From Sympetrum striolatum (taxonomy: Eukaryota; Arthropoda; Insecta; Odonata; Libellulidae), in assembly GCA_947579665.1 (NCBI GenBank), contig OX388350.1:37109393-37173392 (forward strand): a stretch of DNA of 64,000 nt. The letters run 5' to 3'. Positions 37,501-49,154 of the stretch are shown in pieces. A model generated the notes under the pieces. It was given only the letters and a program-made list of their open reading frames with translations. It made no database searches and was not told where the DNA came from. Position 1 is the stretch's first letter, and the number at the start of each line of letters is the position of its first letter. The position numbers and the translations under genes were made by a program.

Positions 37501-40500
37501 CTTATTGGCTGAAAGTACACCAATTGTGTACTAATCTTCTATTTAGAATATGAAGTTTTTTCATATCAAGAAAATTTCATTATTTAATAATGCTAAATAA
37601 ATATTTTTAAATGAGAAAAGTGTCATTCAATGCAAAAAAATAATGAATGAATTACAGAATACAATAACTCAAGAAATATTTTCATCCAATGATTCTAATA
37701 CATAAATATGAATAGATGTATTCATCAATGAAGGAACTCATGTGATTGAGAGATTATCACAAAAATTCAAAACAATTGCGTAAGCTGTCAATGAATTATT
37801 AATTGCACATCACTCAATGTACTCAGAGCAAATCTGCAATAAGAAAAAGTAAAAGGAAGAATGATGTTTTGGTATTTTAAGAAAAAATTTAAGTCTGATA
37901 ACAGCATTAGAAGGAAGCAAACAAAAATGTTAAAATTATTTAAAGCTGTAAAAGCCCCGAAATGTAAGCATAAAACAATTTTGTACAAATAGCAATTGGT
38001 TTTCTGGCAAAAAAAACAAGACAATAAAATATGAAATCAAATCCCAACACATCATCTTTTCAGTAAACATCTTAGATATTATGATATACTTAGAATTAAA
38101 ACAAAAATACAAAATTTCGGCTGAAATTTCAGCACACTCTTTTCAAAAATTGATCTAATGAGTCACATAAAGCATAAACATAAAATAGGGTTTTATAAAA
38201 CCCTTCAGGTATGTGTCCATTAATAAATGAAAATTTTAGTAATTTCACATTAACCTGTTTTACTTAGTAGAAATTCCAAGTAAATGCATTTAAAATAGCC
38301 AAAACTTAAATTGCCATAGATGAGTCAATAAAACATTTTTTCTACTATAATAAGAAATTCCTTTTAATAACAAGCTGCTGACGGTATTATAAATTTAGTA
38401 TCTATATTTTCACCTTCAATTTGTGTGAATGAAATATAAAAGCATAAAAATAATATAGAATCAAAAACATCTATAACTTTATACATTGTGCTTATAACAT
38501 TCTCCATAAAAAATGAACATTTGAAAGAAAAAAATCAACAACAATCATCTTGTATTATCTCTGAGAATCTTAGCTTTTCATTGAAAAGCTACTTATCTCT
38601 TTAGCATTATTATCATAAGTTTTAACAACTAAGGAATGTAAATTAGAATAATCCTTCCTAACCTAAACATGTTTTGGCTAATTATTTCTTTGTGAAACTT
38701 TTCAGTTTTCCTAATACTTACCAAAAATAGTAAAATGTAAAATTATTATCATGTGCTGTATGCTGTAACAATGTTTTGAAAAGCATATAATTTATAAATT
38801 AAGATAAAATTCTCCCATAAAAATTCCATGATTGACACTTCCCAATTCTTACTATGGACTTACATAAATGTTTCCTTTGCAGGAGTGAAATATCCAATGT
38901 TAAATGGTGATTTGGACACCAAAGCATGCACATACCAAGAATTAGTAAAATTTTAGTGTAAATTATGAAATCAGTTAAATCCAGACAAAAGAATCATTAA
39001 TAAAAAGTTAAAATGTCTTCCAATCAGGTTGTTAGCTCTGAATCATATTTTTGGACAACACCCCCGGATAGCAAAAATATCATACCTACCTTTCTAGAAG
39101 CTAACAAATAAAATACATTTTAAACAAAACTGGAGGATAATGTTAAACGATGTAGTAAACTCCTGATTTACATTACAATTGATTACTTATAAACAGTGCA
39201 CAATTTCAGAAAGCAATCTTAAATTTTTCCTTGATTTATCATCCAAGTCATGAAAGAAATTAAATAGGTAAATATAATGGAAAAGCCTTGATAAATGAGA
39301 AACAGAATAAATTGGAATAATAGCATAAAAGAAATATTAAAAGAAAATATCGCAGAAGGATTAAATGAAACATAGGTTCCTGACTTGTGTCTTTAAAAAA
39401 TTCTTCAAGACAATTATTCACTATATTCCATTGAAATGACTACAAGAATCCTTTGTTTCAAACCATTTAAAATTAAGTTTGTAAGTTTGTTTTCTGAGTA
39501 AAAAATGCTAATGTGACAAAATCAGGAATTTGCTGATCTTATAATGAGTTGCTATCAATCTATAATTTAACAATAGCAGCCCTGATTCACAATGCATATT
39601 AAAACTTAAAGTATAAAAATCATTCCACTGTGAAAGAGCAGAGCCAAATCTTCACTGGTCTAATATAAAACCTGAATAAAAATAAAATTAAGCCATGCTT
39701 AACGAAGCAAATTTATAAATGTTGCACATAATATTTTCTTCTCTGAAATAATTTATGTTACGTGAATGAGCCTGATTATCGATGAGAGAAAATTTAATAG
39801 ATTTTCAAATGAGAAATATTCCTTTGAAATTATTTACTTTCTCAACAACTCTCTTATTATGCATGGATTGCAATCTTTTAATAAGTCCTGAGTACGTATG
39901 GTTTGCAAAACTTTCTCAAATCCCTACTGATAAGTAAGTCATTAGTCTTGATATACCTCACACTGTTACAAAGTAAAGATTACTTTTTAATCATACTAAA
40001 ACCATCATAAAAATAGACTGTAACAAATTATTCACGAAAGGTTGAAACTAAAAGATCACTCATTTTACAGTTGATATGGCATTTGAATAGTCAAATAAAT
40101 TATCCTTATGTTTTGATTGAAGTAGTGAACAATAACCTCCATGATATGTAACAGTAGCTCTTGAAAAAGTCCTAGATAAAATATTTTCTATCAATTATGC
40201 AGATAGAGCAAGGAAATATAACATATGTCTTGGTAATGGGAGGGATGGTATGGGAGGGGTAATGAAAAGAACGCACAAATCCATTTATATTTAGCAGAAA
40301 AAACTAAACCTAAAGATAATTTTGTAAACTGAAAGATAATGCAAATCATGGGGTCATTTTGGTAATAGATTTTTAACCCAACTGAACAGAAATAAGGAAA
40401 TAAAAATTAAGGATCAATAACAAAGCTAGAATACTTAAAAAATCGATGTCCAAAAATGTCTTGGACACTCACTTGGCTTATTGTGGCAATGAAGAAAACC

Positions 40501-43500
40501 CTTAATTTGCCAAAAACAGATATAATTAACTTTATAGTTGGAAATTAAATAACTGCAAGATCATTTAGCTGAAAATTAATTCATTATACAATTTTCAGAG
40601 ACTGAAAGACATTATTCAAGTATCTGAATGTAAAAGAAAAGTTTCCTTGATTCATGATATATAAATAATGTGATTACAGTTGTATTAAAACATTTTATCT
40701 GAGCTTTCAAGCAGAGCTAAAATTATTAATGAAAACTGAATGAATGTGCTCCAGTGCATACACACATAAAAACTGCTGCTTAATTAGAATTTTCTCTGCT
40801 TCAAACATGTATCTCGTGAGATTCAATGGTAAAAATATTTCATACAAGTTAAACATGAACATATTATTTAAAATATCAATTAAGGCACAAGTCAAAAAAC
40901 GAATACTATGAAAAAATTAAGGTAAAGAAGAGTTCTGCATAAGAAACAATACCTTCATCTCCTCTAATTTGGCCTCTGTATCTTGTAATTGCTGTAACAA
41001 CTCAGGAACTGACACCCTGCTTGGAGCTTTATGGGCAAATTCAAGAACCTTGAAAAGAAAATCCAAAACTCATCAAATTAAAACTACGAATGACTAAATG
41101 ATGAAAATTATGTGGTGGCAGAACTTTAAGATAATTGTGTGGAAGAAGCATGATCATTTGAATAAGGTAACTCAGAGATATTCCTCCAAGAAATTTTTTT
41201 TAGAATTCCTATGCACATAAATAATTTATGCTTAAAGCTGTGTAAGAAAGTTGATAAAGACTACATATGCAAAATAAGTAATCGTAAGCAAGCAACATAC
41301 CTAGCAATCTCTCTGTAAGTTGAATCAGGTAATACTTTATTATGAGGATAGCCTTTGTTTTAGTTATAGGTTTATCATATTAATGAAACTCGATTTAAAG
41401 TAATTGTACGCAAAAAATTAAAGAACACAAGTCATTAAAAAAATTCTGAAATATTCTGATGTATTTACATACTAACTAACTTGTTTGAGCTTAAATATTG
41501 TTGGCTTTGCTTAGGTTAGAATAATTCTCATAGTAGAGACTACCCAAAAAATTTCATCAAGAAATATCGAAGAGAAATTTGTTATAATACTAATGTAATT
41601 GACAATGCATAAAAATTCAGTTAATGAAATTTGAAAAGAATAAGTATAGTTCCAGAAGTATATTAACACCTATCAACACAATCACAATAACACAATAGCA
41701 CACCACATAGCAGTGAAAAAATTTTAACAGGCCAAAATTATAATAATTCAGGTATGAATTTATAATTCTTACCTGGTCAGCATGTTCAAATCGTGCAGCT
41801 TCTTGACCTTTCTGGTACATTTTCAGAAGCAACGCTTCCTGTTTTTCGAGATCTTTATGCTCAGATTCCTCTTTGGCTTTCTTTGCTTCTTCTGCTGAAT
41901 GTTCAGCAGTTTCTACTCGACTTTTCCAACCTTCCAACTCCTTCTGAAGTGACTCCACTCTGAAATAGATGGGGGGAAAATTACTGAGCCTAATAAATAA
42001 AAAAATCAGGAAAAATTATAGTAGCGACACAATGAAAGAATGCAATGAATTGTATGCACATAGCTGGCTAGATCAACCCAAACTTTAGATGAACGTAAAA
42101 AAGTCTCACATGAGTGTGACTTGAACCTGGATATAATCCCATCTTCTGGGCATAAACTTAATTCAAAAGTCTGCTTCCAGTAAATTTTCCAAGATTAAAA
42201 GACATGTTGTGCATCAATAGAAACTATTATAAAAAATAGTAAACCAAGCTGTACCGATGTGTAATTAGGAGGGAAAATATCATTCTCAGTCTTTATTGAG
42301 TTGCTCTTATGTACCTAATTACATTTGGATGGGTTGTGCCCCTAAAATTACTGTAGCACTATATTTTCTTCATGGTTTAGGGTTCTCTTCCACGTTTGTT
42401 GTTAGCAGTCATCTTCAGGTCGATACATTCGACCTGAAGATGACCGCTGGAATGCGGTCGAAACGTCATCCGACTAAGAAAAAAAAAAACGTGGAAGAGA
42501 ACCTGAAACCATGAAGAAAATACCTAACGCCACGGAAATCTACAAACTTACTGTAGCACTATGAATTAAATTTAACTTTAATTAACTGCATCAGTAAATT
42601 CATACAGTAGTAACAACTGTCAGTGAATCCAAACAATATTAACAAGGAATTTGCCTGTCACCCAACTTTGAAACAATAGACTGATAGGCTGATAGACAGT
42701 CAAATATTAATTCTTAAATATTTTATAAGGATTTTTCTTCTTCCACTCTGGGCATATGAGTTTAAAAATTAAACCCTTTTTGAATTTTCCCGCAAATATT
42801 CCCCAGCACACCTTATCTCTGATAAAAACTCAACTGAGTGCATTTTTTATCAGCAGCTTCAATAGCAAAGTTAGTCAAGGCAGGTGCTGATGCTTTAAAA
42901 AAAGTGTGGAGTTCGTGAGTTTGCAGCCGATCAATTTAAATTAATTGTTTTCCTCCTCTCCATTTATGATATTATAAAACTTTTATCTTCTCTCTTTTAT
43001 AGATGAACAGCATATCTACTTTATAGCAGTTTCATTTATTTTCTTAAATATAATAGCACCTCCTTTGTTATAATTTTTATGTATAAGTAGTCTTGTTAAT
43101 AATAAAAATTCTTTATCCTACTTGCATCCATGTCATCTTATTCAGAAATTGAGCTAATATAAGGACTTACTTTTCTTCTGCTTGATTCAATCGAAACCTA
43201 AGCTCTTTCAGCTCCGCTCTGTGACAATCTTTGAGGTCGACAATGGCCTGTGCACTTCTCCTCTGCTCCCTGTGGATTTCACCATCCACCTCATCTCGCC
43301 TTGTTCTACTTTCATTCTCAGGTTCCTCTTCCAACAATGTCTTGCCTCCAACAAAGTCTTCCTCTCCGCCTGGTGATAACCTAAGTGATTCTTTGGACTG
43401 CACAGATGACGAAGACACGAGGTCTTCGTAATGACCAGAGTCGGCAAGAGAGGATGGGGGATCATGCGTCCCTATTCGCTCCAACCTTTCTTCAGCTCGC

Positions 43501-46500
43501 CTGTTGGCCATACGAATTGCGTCGTCATCTTCCAAAACTCTGTCCATGTCAGCAAGGACACCAACTAGAACCTCGACATCGTCATGCCTGTCACCATAAT
43601 CCCCTACTTCGCTCCCTAGGTAACCTATGTTCAAGTCATCATCCTGATGTCCTGACTCACTGCCGTTGTGATTCATGTCACCCCTGTCTCTGTTGTGTCT
43701 CAGTTCCATCAGCTCTTTCTTCAGTCGATCAATTTCTCCATCCCTCATCTCGATTTCTTTCTTTGCCTGGTTTAGAATAACCTATAAACAGATGGTAAGG
43801 CAGATAATACAATTAACAAACTAAAATCTGAAATTCAATATAGATAGACTCATATTTGTAATATCAATTAATGCTTGGTCTCGTGTCTAACTGTGAATAA
43901 TTTAAAGTGACTATATTCAAGAAATAGCCAAGATAATAATGTCTATTTCTACTTCCTTCAATTTTGAATTCCTCTTTTGGGCAAACACATAATAGTACAA
44001 TACATAGATATTTAAAATAGGCTTATAAATATAGATTGATGTAAAAGGAGAGAACAAATGTTTATGACTTGCAAAGCATAGAATTCTTTACTGAGTTCCT
44101 GTAATTTTAAATCACATAGATGCAAAGAGTTAGCAAAATGTTTGTGTCAAATAAGAGATATTTAATAATTAAATAGAATGGATAGCTAAATATTTTCTAT
44201 CACCAAATGTATCTATTATATATAGATGCTTCTCCGAATTCATTCATATAGATAGATAGATAGATAGGATACTAATTCACAGCCTAAACCACAAGCGTCA
44301 TTGACTTGAAATTTTTACGACGTATTGGCCATAATGTGTAACCGCCAGAAAAAATGCGATTTTGATCCTCAGTGTCATGGGTTCGATTCCAGAGGGCCCC
44401 AAAGTCCCGAATTTTGCCATTTAAAAGCATTGCTTCGATTTTCGGGAATTAAAAAAAAAATATTTTCCGGATAGCTAGAGAATCAGAACTCTATGAGCCT
44501 ATATATATGGTAATGATCTACCGAAAATACAAATGACTGTCACTGAAGTAATCCTGGGTTCGATGCTAGGACGATGCAAATATCGGCCCTTTAAAATACA
44601 TGGGAGTAGTTTTTCATTTTTTTTTTGATGCACTTATCGAAATGATAGGAAGTTTGCTCTTTGCTGGAAGATGTATGGTAAGAATTGGTTTAAGAAAAAA
44701 ATATTGATAAGACGGAACTGTTCCTGGGTTCGATGCCGGGGCACATTAAAATTTCTCTCATAAGGAATATAAGGGAAAAGTAGGACGTCGTTTGAGGCAG
44801 TTGGAACCAATATTTCTGCTTGAATTTTCACACATGGTTAAAGGTGGTGAACTTCTTTAATGCTGCATAGAAAGTAATACCATAAAGACCCGGGTTTGAA
44901 GCCAGACGGTATATATATCCCCCATTTATAATATATTGAGTTAGTTTTCCTTATTTATTTTGTTGTACTTATCGAAATAATAGGAATTTCTTGCTTTGCT
45001 AGATGTATATTAAGACTCAGCTCAATAAAAAAAATTAGATACGACAATGCTGTTCCTGGTTTTGATGCCAGAGCACGTTAAAATTTCTCTCATAAGGAAT
45101 ATAAGGGAAAAGTAAGTCGTCGTTTTAGGCAGTTGCAGCCAATATTTCTAATTGAATTTCCACACATAGTTAGAAATGGTGATCTTCTGTTTTGCTGCTT
45201 AGTTAACCAGGAAGACCCGGTTTCGACGCCAGACGATTAAATTGCAGCGAATTTTAATATTATTTCCTATCCTTTTTTTTTCTTTTTAGGACCGTCCCGA
45301 TATAATGCCGATATAAAATTAGTGTTGTCGATCTGCTTGCAGTATGCAAGCAACATTTTACTCGTTTATAATATAGACACAGAACATGAATGATAGTGTT
45401 TCTCAATTATTCTTACAATACATCAGACAGAATTAGGGATTTTTTCACCTTTAGTTTCCGAATTTGCCTCACAGCTCTTTGTGTTGGAGTAAGGTAAGTT
45501 TCCTCATTGTTTTCCATGTGTGGAGAACAGTGCATAACATACTTCTTTTGACGGCCACTGTAAGTTGTTCCATTTTTAGCAAAACGAGATGGGTGTCCAA
45601 CTGGAGTCACACCTGACAACAACAACAAAGTTAAGTTAATATTAACCTACAAAAATTTGATAAAAGATGATTCAATGGGAAGAGATGGCAGAAGTAATCT
45701 AGAAATTCAGATATGCAATGCTATCGTAAAACTTAGTTTTATTTAATACGTATAATGAGAAGGATTGTAATTTGATTTAAACTAAACGTAACATATAATG
45801 ACAACAAATAGCAATTTGAAACAGATGATGAGGGTATTTCAGCAAAAATATGTAATAAAAATAAAAGCATGAAAAAAAACTGCAAGTTTTCTGAGCTAAA
45901 ATAATCAACTTAATGATAAAAATTACTAAATCAATGGCTGACAGAATAAAATAAATCAATATGCAGAAAAGAAGCTTTTCAACTGGAAGCATTTCCTACA
46001 AAGAATGACAGAGAAGGATACAGCATCAATAGCAAATTTGAACTCATGTCTCACAGTTTCAATGAAGAATGAAACAAATACATTTCAAAACATTACAATG
46101 TTTTCAGCACTTAAATTATAACAGATTCTAAGAATGAGTTTTACTGGTCAGAAGAAAGGACAGATAATAGAATTTCATATATACAGGAAAATACTACATA
46201 TGCACTGAAGATAGGTACAGAATACATGAAATATTTTACTAATATACATTGATAAAGACCTTAACACTGCTACCACAAAGAGTATAGTAATGTCTACTGC
46301 ACAACAACTTTTGCAAAAAGTATGACCCTAAGATAGCCTCAACTTACATTTCCAAGATGAACCATCTTCAAAAAAGTCAGCCTGCCATCCTAAAATACAA
46401 TATATAACCTAAAGTAGCTAATTAACATGCTGAACATTGTCAAAATTAGAACAAGAAACGTATTGGACAAAAGCCAAGATAGAATTACGAATTATCTTTA

Positions 46501-46775
46501 AAATTCCTTTACAATTCAGTCAAAAACAAGTTAAGATCAATTTATAAGGCAGAAATTAGAGTAATTGGACCTACCCCAGCGATCGGTAGATCCCACACTG
46601 CTACATATGCTGCTAGCACCAAAGCTACGAAGGGAGTCCACATCATCTCCATTGTGACCTCCGCTCCGAGTCATGGCTGCTTCAGCCTCTCTACCAAGGT
46701 ACATCCCCAAGGGTGTTACAGCACGCGCAGCATGGGGGAGAGATACATCAGGCTGTCTTCGATAGGATGTTCCAT
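31532..46775 (-). CDS. qtc: GRIP-domain coiled-coil protein, probably quick-to-court (qtc)-like; 5' end incomplete
   Basis: Coding exons (minus): 46775-46575, 46389-46348, 45612-45449, 43781-43171, 41959-41773, 41048-40953, 31768-31532. The phases agree throughout and give 511 codons to TAA, beginning 2 nt into a codon. Domains in order: a Ser/Gly-rich region ([22 protein letters not shown]); [14 protein letters not shown] leading into a coiled coil ([19 protein letters not shown]); a long acidic linker; a second coiled coil ([19 protein letters not shown]); and a C-terminal GRIP domain ([10 protein letters not shown]...[16 protein letters not shown]). GRIP domains bind Arl-family GTPases at the trans-Golgi. 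The Drosophila quick-to-court protein is a GRIP-type coiled-coil protein affecting male courtship; identity with it is from memory of the family, the GRIP domain is seen directly. The last intron spans 9.2 kb. Confidence 0.85.
31769..40952 (-). other. 9.2-kb last intron of the GRIP gene
   Basis: Flanked by GT (40952-40951) and AG (31770-31769). AT-rich with many short open frames that lack splice or protein features. The only repeat noted is a small 10-bp palindrome with a 1-nt centre at 38571-38591. I recognise no nested gene. Confidence 0.6.
42348..42562. mobile_element. Foldback element with 15-bp target duplication and hammerhead-like core
   Basis: TTACTGTAGCACTAT flanks the element at 42348-42362 and 42548-42562. 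The 185-bp body begins with ATTTTCTTCATGG, then GTTCTCTTCCACGTTT, which recur inverted before the right end. The centre is a 15-bp stem (42409-42423 with 42429-42443). CTGAAGA (42434-42440), the stem GACCGC/GCGGTC, then GAAAC and GTC (42460-42467) fit a hammerhead ribozyme core of the type carried by Penelope-like retroelements. The long target duplication suits target-primed insertion. Family assignment is from memory of these motifs. Confidence 0.6.
42434..42467 (+). ncRNA. Hammerhead-ribozyme-like core motif
   Basis: Order of elements: CUGAAGA (variable position 7 = A), a 6-bp stem GACCGC/GCGGTC with loop TGGAAT, GAAAC, then GUC. The conserved core bases C3, U4, G5, A6, G8, A9, G12, A13 and A14 are all present. 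Stem I is unclear, because the core overlaps a strong inverted repeat with the left half of the element. Activity is not implied. Confidence 0.45.
44249..44268. repeat. (GATA)n microsatellite
   Basis: Four to five uninterrupted GATA units, directly before the B-box-bearing satellite array. Confidence 0.85.
44300..45290. repeat. Dimeric satellite array, about 165-bp monomers, each with a B-box-like motif
   Basis: Six motifs resembling the pol III B box (GGTTCGAnnCC) lie at 44380, 44557, 44727, 44893, 45058 and 45219, spaced 161-177 bp. Monomers alternate: type A (44727, 45058) shares AAAATTTCTCTCATAAGG followed by AATATAAGGGAAAAGTA; type B (44557, 44893) shares ACTTATCGAAAT.ATAGGAA. The array is thus about three copies of a 330-bp dimer, the oldest being the leftmost. 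It lies in the GRIP gene intron between 43781 and 45449. Tandem tRNA-like or SINE-derived units are the likeliest origin. Confidence 0.7.
46348..46389 (-). other. qtc: 42-nt symmetrical (skippable) exon of the GRIP gene
   Basis: Bounded by tag|GATGGCAG and GGAAAT|gtaagt. It encodes 14 residues ([13 protein letters not shown] core), enters and leaves in phase 1, and its length divides by three, so skipping it would join the flanking exons in frame (TGG GGT GTG). Alternative use is an inference. Confidence 0.6.
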
Positions 46776-47072
46776 CTGCAAAAGACTAATGGCAGAAACT
46801 AATGAAGGGACAGATTATCTAAGATACAATTTCCTAGATTATTAAGATATAACAATAATAGTACTACATAGAAGAGAGCCTTTATCGGTACCAGTGGGAA
46901 GAGCATCAGCAACCTACACCACTTCTGAATACCTCCACGATTGGTATATCCCATTCTCATGCAGTGAGTCTCTTCTTTGCAAAACGTTGTGGACAAATTC
47001 TCTCAATTCACAAATTGCTTAGGCATATGCATGGCACATTTAGAAGAAAAACAAGAGAACGATTAGCGATAC

Positions 47073-47201
47073 CTGGCAACCATGAGGAAGTGAAGGTCGT
47101 ATGGTGGAGTAGACAGGGTAAGGAGTTTGCGTGAGTGGGGGTATACTCCTCTGAGGAGAGGTTGCATGAAAATTTCTGGGCAGGCTCTCTACTATGCAGT
47201 A
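47073..47201 (-). CDS. Possible upstream exon of the GRIP gene, phase unresolved
   Basis: Bounded by ctataatag-type acceptor (cattatag) and CAG|gtatcg donor. Frame 0 reads SLPRNFHATSPQRSIPPLTQ then TPYPVYSTIRPSLPH, which looks like real protein, but a CAG|gt junction in that frame would run into a stop in the next exon. The other open frame joins correctly but looks less protein-like. Use of a weaker donor (CATG|gttgcc, 9 bases earlier) would fit: LPH then DGTSYRRQP. The true junction needs transcript evidence. Confidence 0.4.
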
Positions 47202-47289
47202 CTATAATGAACCATCAGTTAACATACTCAACGAGGGCATAATTCAGCAAATCGGTCTCTGACGCAAAATATATATATGTACATCCCTT

Positions 47290-48190
47290 TATTTACAGTT
47301 TCCTACTGTATGAATATATTGAAACTTATTTGGATTAAATTGAAGAATAAAACATTTTTTTGTAGTGAATAGTACACATTCCTCGAAGGCAAGGCATCAA
47401 CATCTGATGAGTGTTTTGAGATGAGTGTTTATGTAAACAAGAGTTGTTTTATTAAATCATAAAGGTTGAAACAACAATAGGACCCTTACCCATTAGGCAG
47501 GATGGAGCCTAGTAAAAATGAGAGAAACATAAAAATCATGGCATGACATTCACATGTCTACACCACCCTAGAGGAATGGGCTAGCAGTAAAAACATCTCT
47601 TAAGATAATATAGAAGAAAGACACATCAAATTCCCATTTACAGAATTAATGACAAAATATAAATACGCTAATGCACCCAATTTTTTGCCTTAAGATTTCT
47701 TACTATGCAGCAAGTAGAATTAAGACAGATATGTGAACTACTTTCCCAAATTAATTTCCCCAATAAATAATAATTTTATGATTACTAGTTTTGTTTCATC
47801 CAGCAACACCAAACGCAACAAACATAAATATATTAATTAGGAACATATAAGATTTAAGTTAATGTTACTCTTCTGGCAAATAGATCACTCAAAAAATTTT
47901 GGAGTAAAAAAATTGAAAAATGGAAGTATAAAATAGTTTTTCGCAGTAATTCATCAAGTAGAACGCTTTTAGGATTCAGCACCAAAATCCAGTGCATTTG
48001 GAGATTAAATCCTTAAAATTAACTGAATAGATGACGATTAGTCTTAATTGAAATTAGATCGAATAATGATAAGATAAAATTTAACGTTAAAGAAGTACTT
48101 AAGTAGAGCAATCCCAAATGAGATTTTCGTCTGTACGGAAAATCCTTTTGCTCAAAACGGATTGAAAACTAGTCCTCAAAATTACATCGC
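47290..48190. other. AT-rich sequence, nothing recognised
   Basis: No gene or repeat recognised; probably intron or 5' flank of the GRIP gene. Confidence 0.4.
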
Positions 48191-48193
48191 ATT

Positions 48194-48290
48194 AGAGAGC
48201 CTCATAAAGTAACCGAAAATCACATTCACACAGAGAAAATCACACATAGAGAGCCACACAAAGTTGAAGAAAATCACATTCGACGAATTA
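48194..48290. repeat. 54-bp tandem duplication
   Basis: AGAGAGCC followed by AAAGT and GAAAATCACATTC occurs at 48194 and 48248, period 54 bp, with a handful of mismatches. Confidence 0.6.
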
Positions 48291-48559
48291 AACTAAATCC
48301 TCGCAAGCAATAATTCTGCCGCATAAAATCTCAAAGGCTCTTCCAAACACATTCATTAGGTAATGGGCTGTACTTGTTACACAGACATTCCGGGATTTAC
48401 CTTGCAATTACGTCCCATTCTCAAGGACTCTAATGCCCCATTACATTTTTTCGAGCACGGGAGGATAGCAGTTAACTAACCAGAACTTAATGAGAGCTTT
48501 CTACTACTTCTGAAACAAGAAGGCAGAAAAGGAATTTCGACGACCATAGAAAAAGAGAA

Positions 48560-48850
48560 AACCGCCTCGCTTTTTAATGTGTTCTCCAGTTCATCGTACC
48601 GCGGAAACATCGTATTTTTTCGCCAACCCAGATTGCTATTTCTGCCCCGCGTTTTTTGCAGACCGGAGATTCTGGCAGAGGGCCATCCGAATCTCGAGCG
48701 GTGAAAAGACCGAAACTGGGGATAATACGCTCGGCTGAATGGTGCCTCTGATGAACTACTCAGGTTGCGGGCAATCTCATCCGTATCCCAGCTGTCCTGC
48801 CTCGAGACCGTTCTCAGTATTTTTGTTGTCAGAGATGCGGTGATGAGGTG
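48560..48850. promoter_or_regulatory. GC-richer, promoter-like block
   Basis: Locally raised G+C and CpG compared with both flanks. No coding frame with splice sites was found. It could be a promoter or non-coding first exon of the minus-strand GRIP gene, about 1.4-1.8 kb from its most upstream candidate exon. Position and composition only. Confidence 0.3.
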
Positions 48851-48996
48851 ACCAGATTAACGAAGCGGAAATCCGAAAAAAGTATACATCGTTATATTAT
48901 TTCACGTGGTTTAAAACCATTTTCCCGTAGTAACGAGTTTATCAATCAAGTGCATCTAACGATTGATGCTATTAATCTAAATAAATTGCAAATGAA

Positions 48997-49128
48997 GTAG
49001 TAGTAGTAGTATTGCTAAAAGCGCTTCGACAGCTTAGGTCATTTCGCACATTGGCTCCCACCGGGATTCGAACCCGGGACCGCTTTCACCAAAGGCAAAC
49101 GCGCTGTCTACATGACTATCCGGGAGCC
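48997..49128 (-). mobile_element. tRNA-derived SINE (132 bp) with 13-bp target duplication
   Basis: AATTGCAAATGAA lies at 48984-48996 and again at 49129-49141. On the minus strand the element begins GGCTCCCGGATAG, a tRNA-like head with acceptor stem complementary to GGGAGCC, a B-box GGTTCGAATCC inside CCCGGG TTCGAAT CCCGG, then a body containing AATGACCTAAGCTGTCGAAG and a (TAC)n tail. A pol III-type head, simple-repeat tail and flanking duplication are the hallmarks of a SINE mobilised by a LINE. Best preserved of three copies in the window (others at 1551 and 55963). The family is not named. Confidence 0.85.
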
Positions 49129-49154
49129 AATTGCAAATGAATTACGAAATAAGA

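Noticed and set aside
43182..43780. Several plus-strand open frames of 64-131 codons
   Set aside because: They are antisense shadows of the 611-bp coding exon of the GRIP gene.
49049..49131. A functional tRNA gene on the minus strand
   Set aside because: The anticodon stem is imperfect, the discriminator end is odd, and the sequence continues into a body and (TAC)n tail inside a 13-bp target duplication, so it is the head of a SINE.
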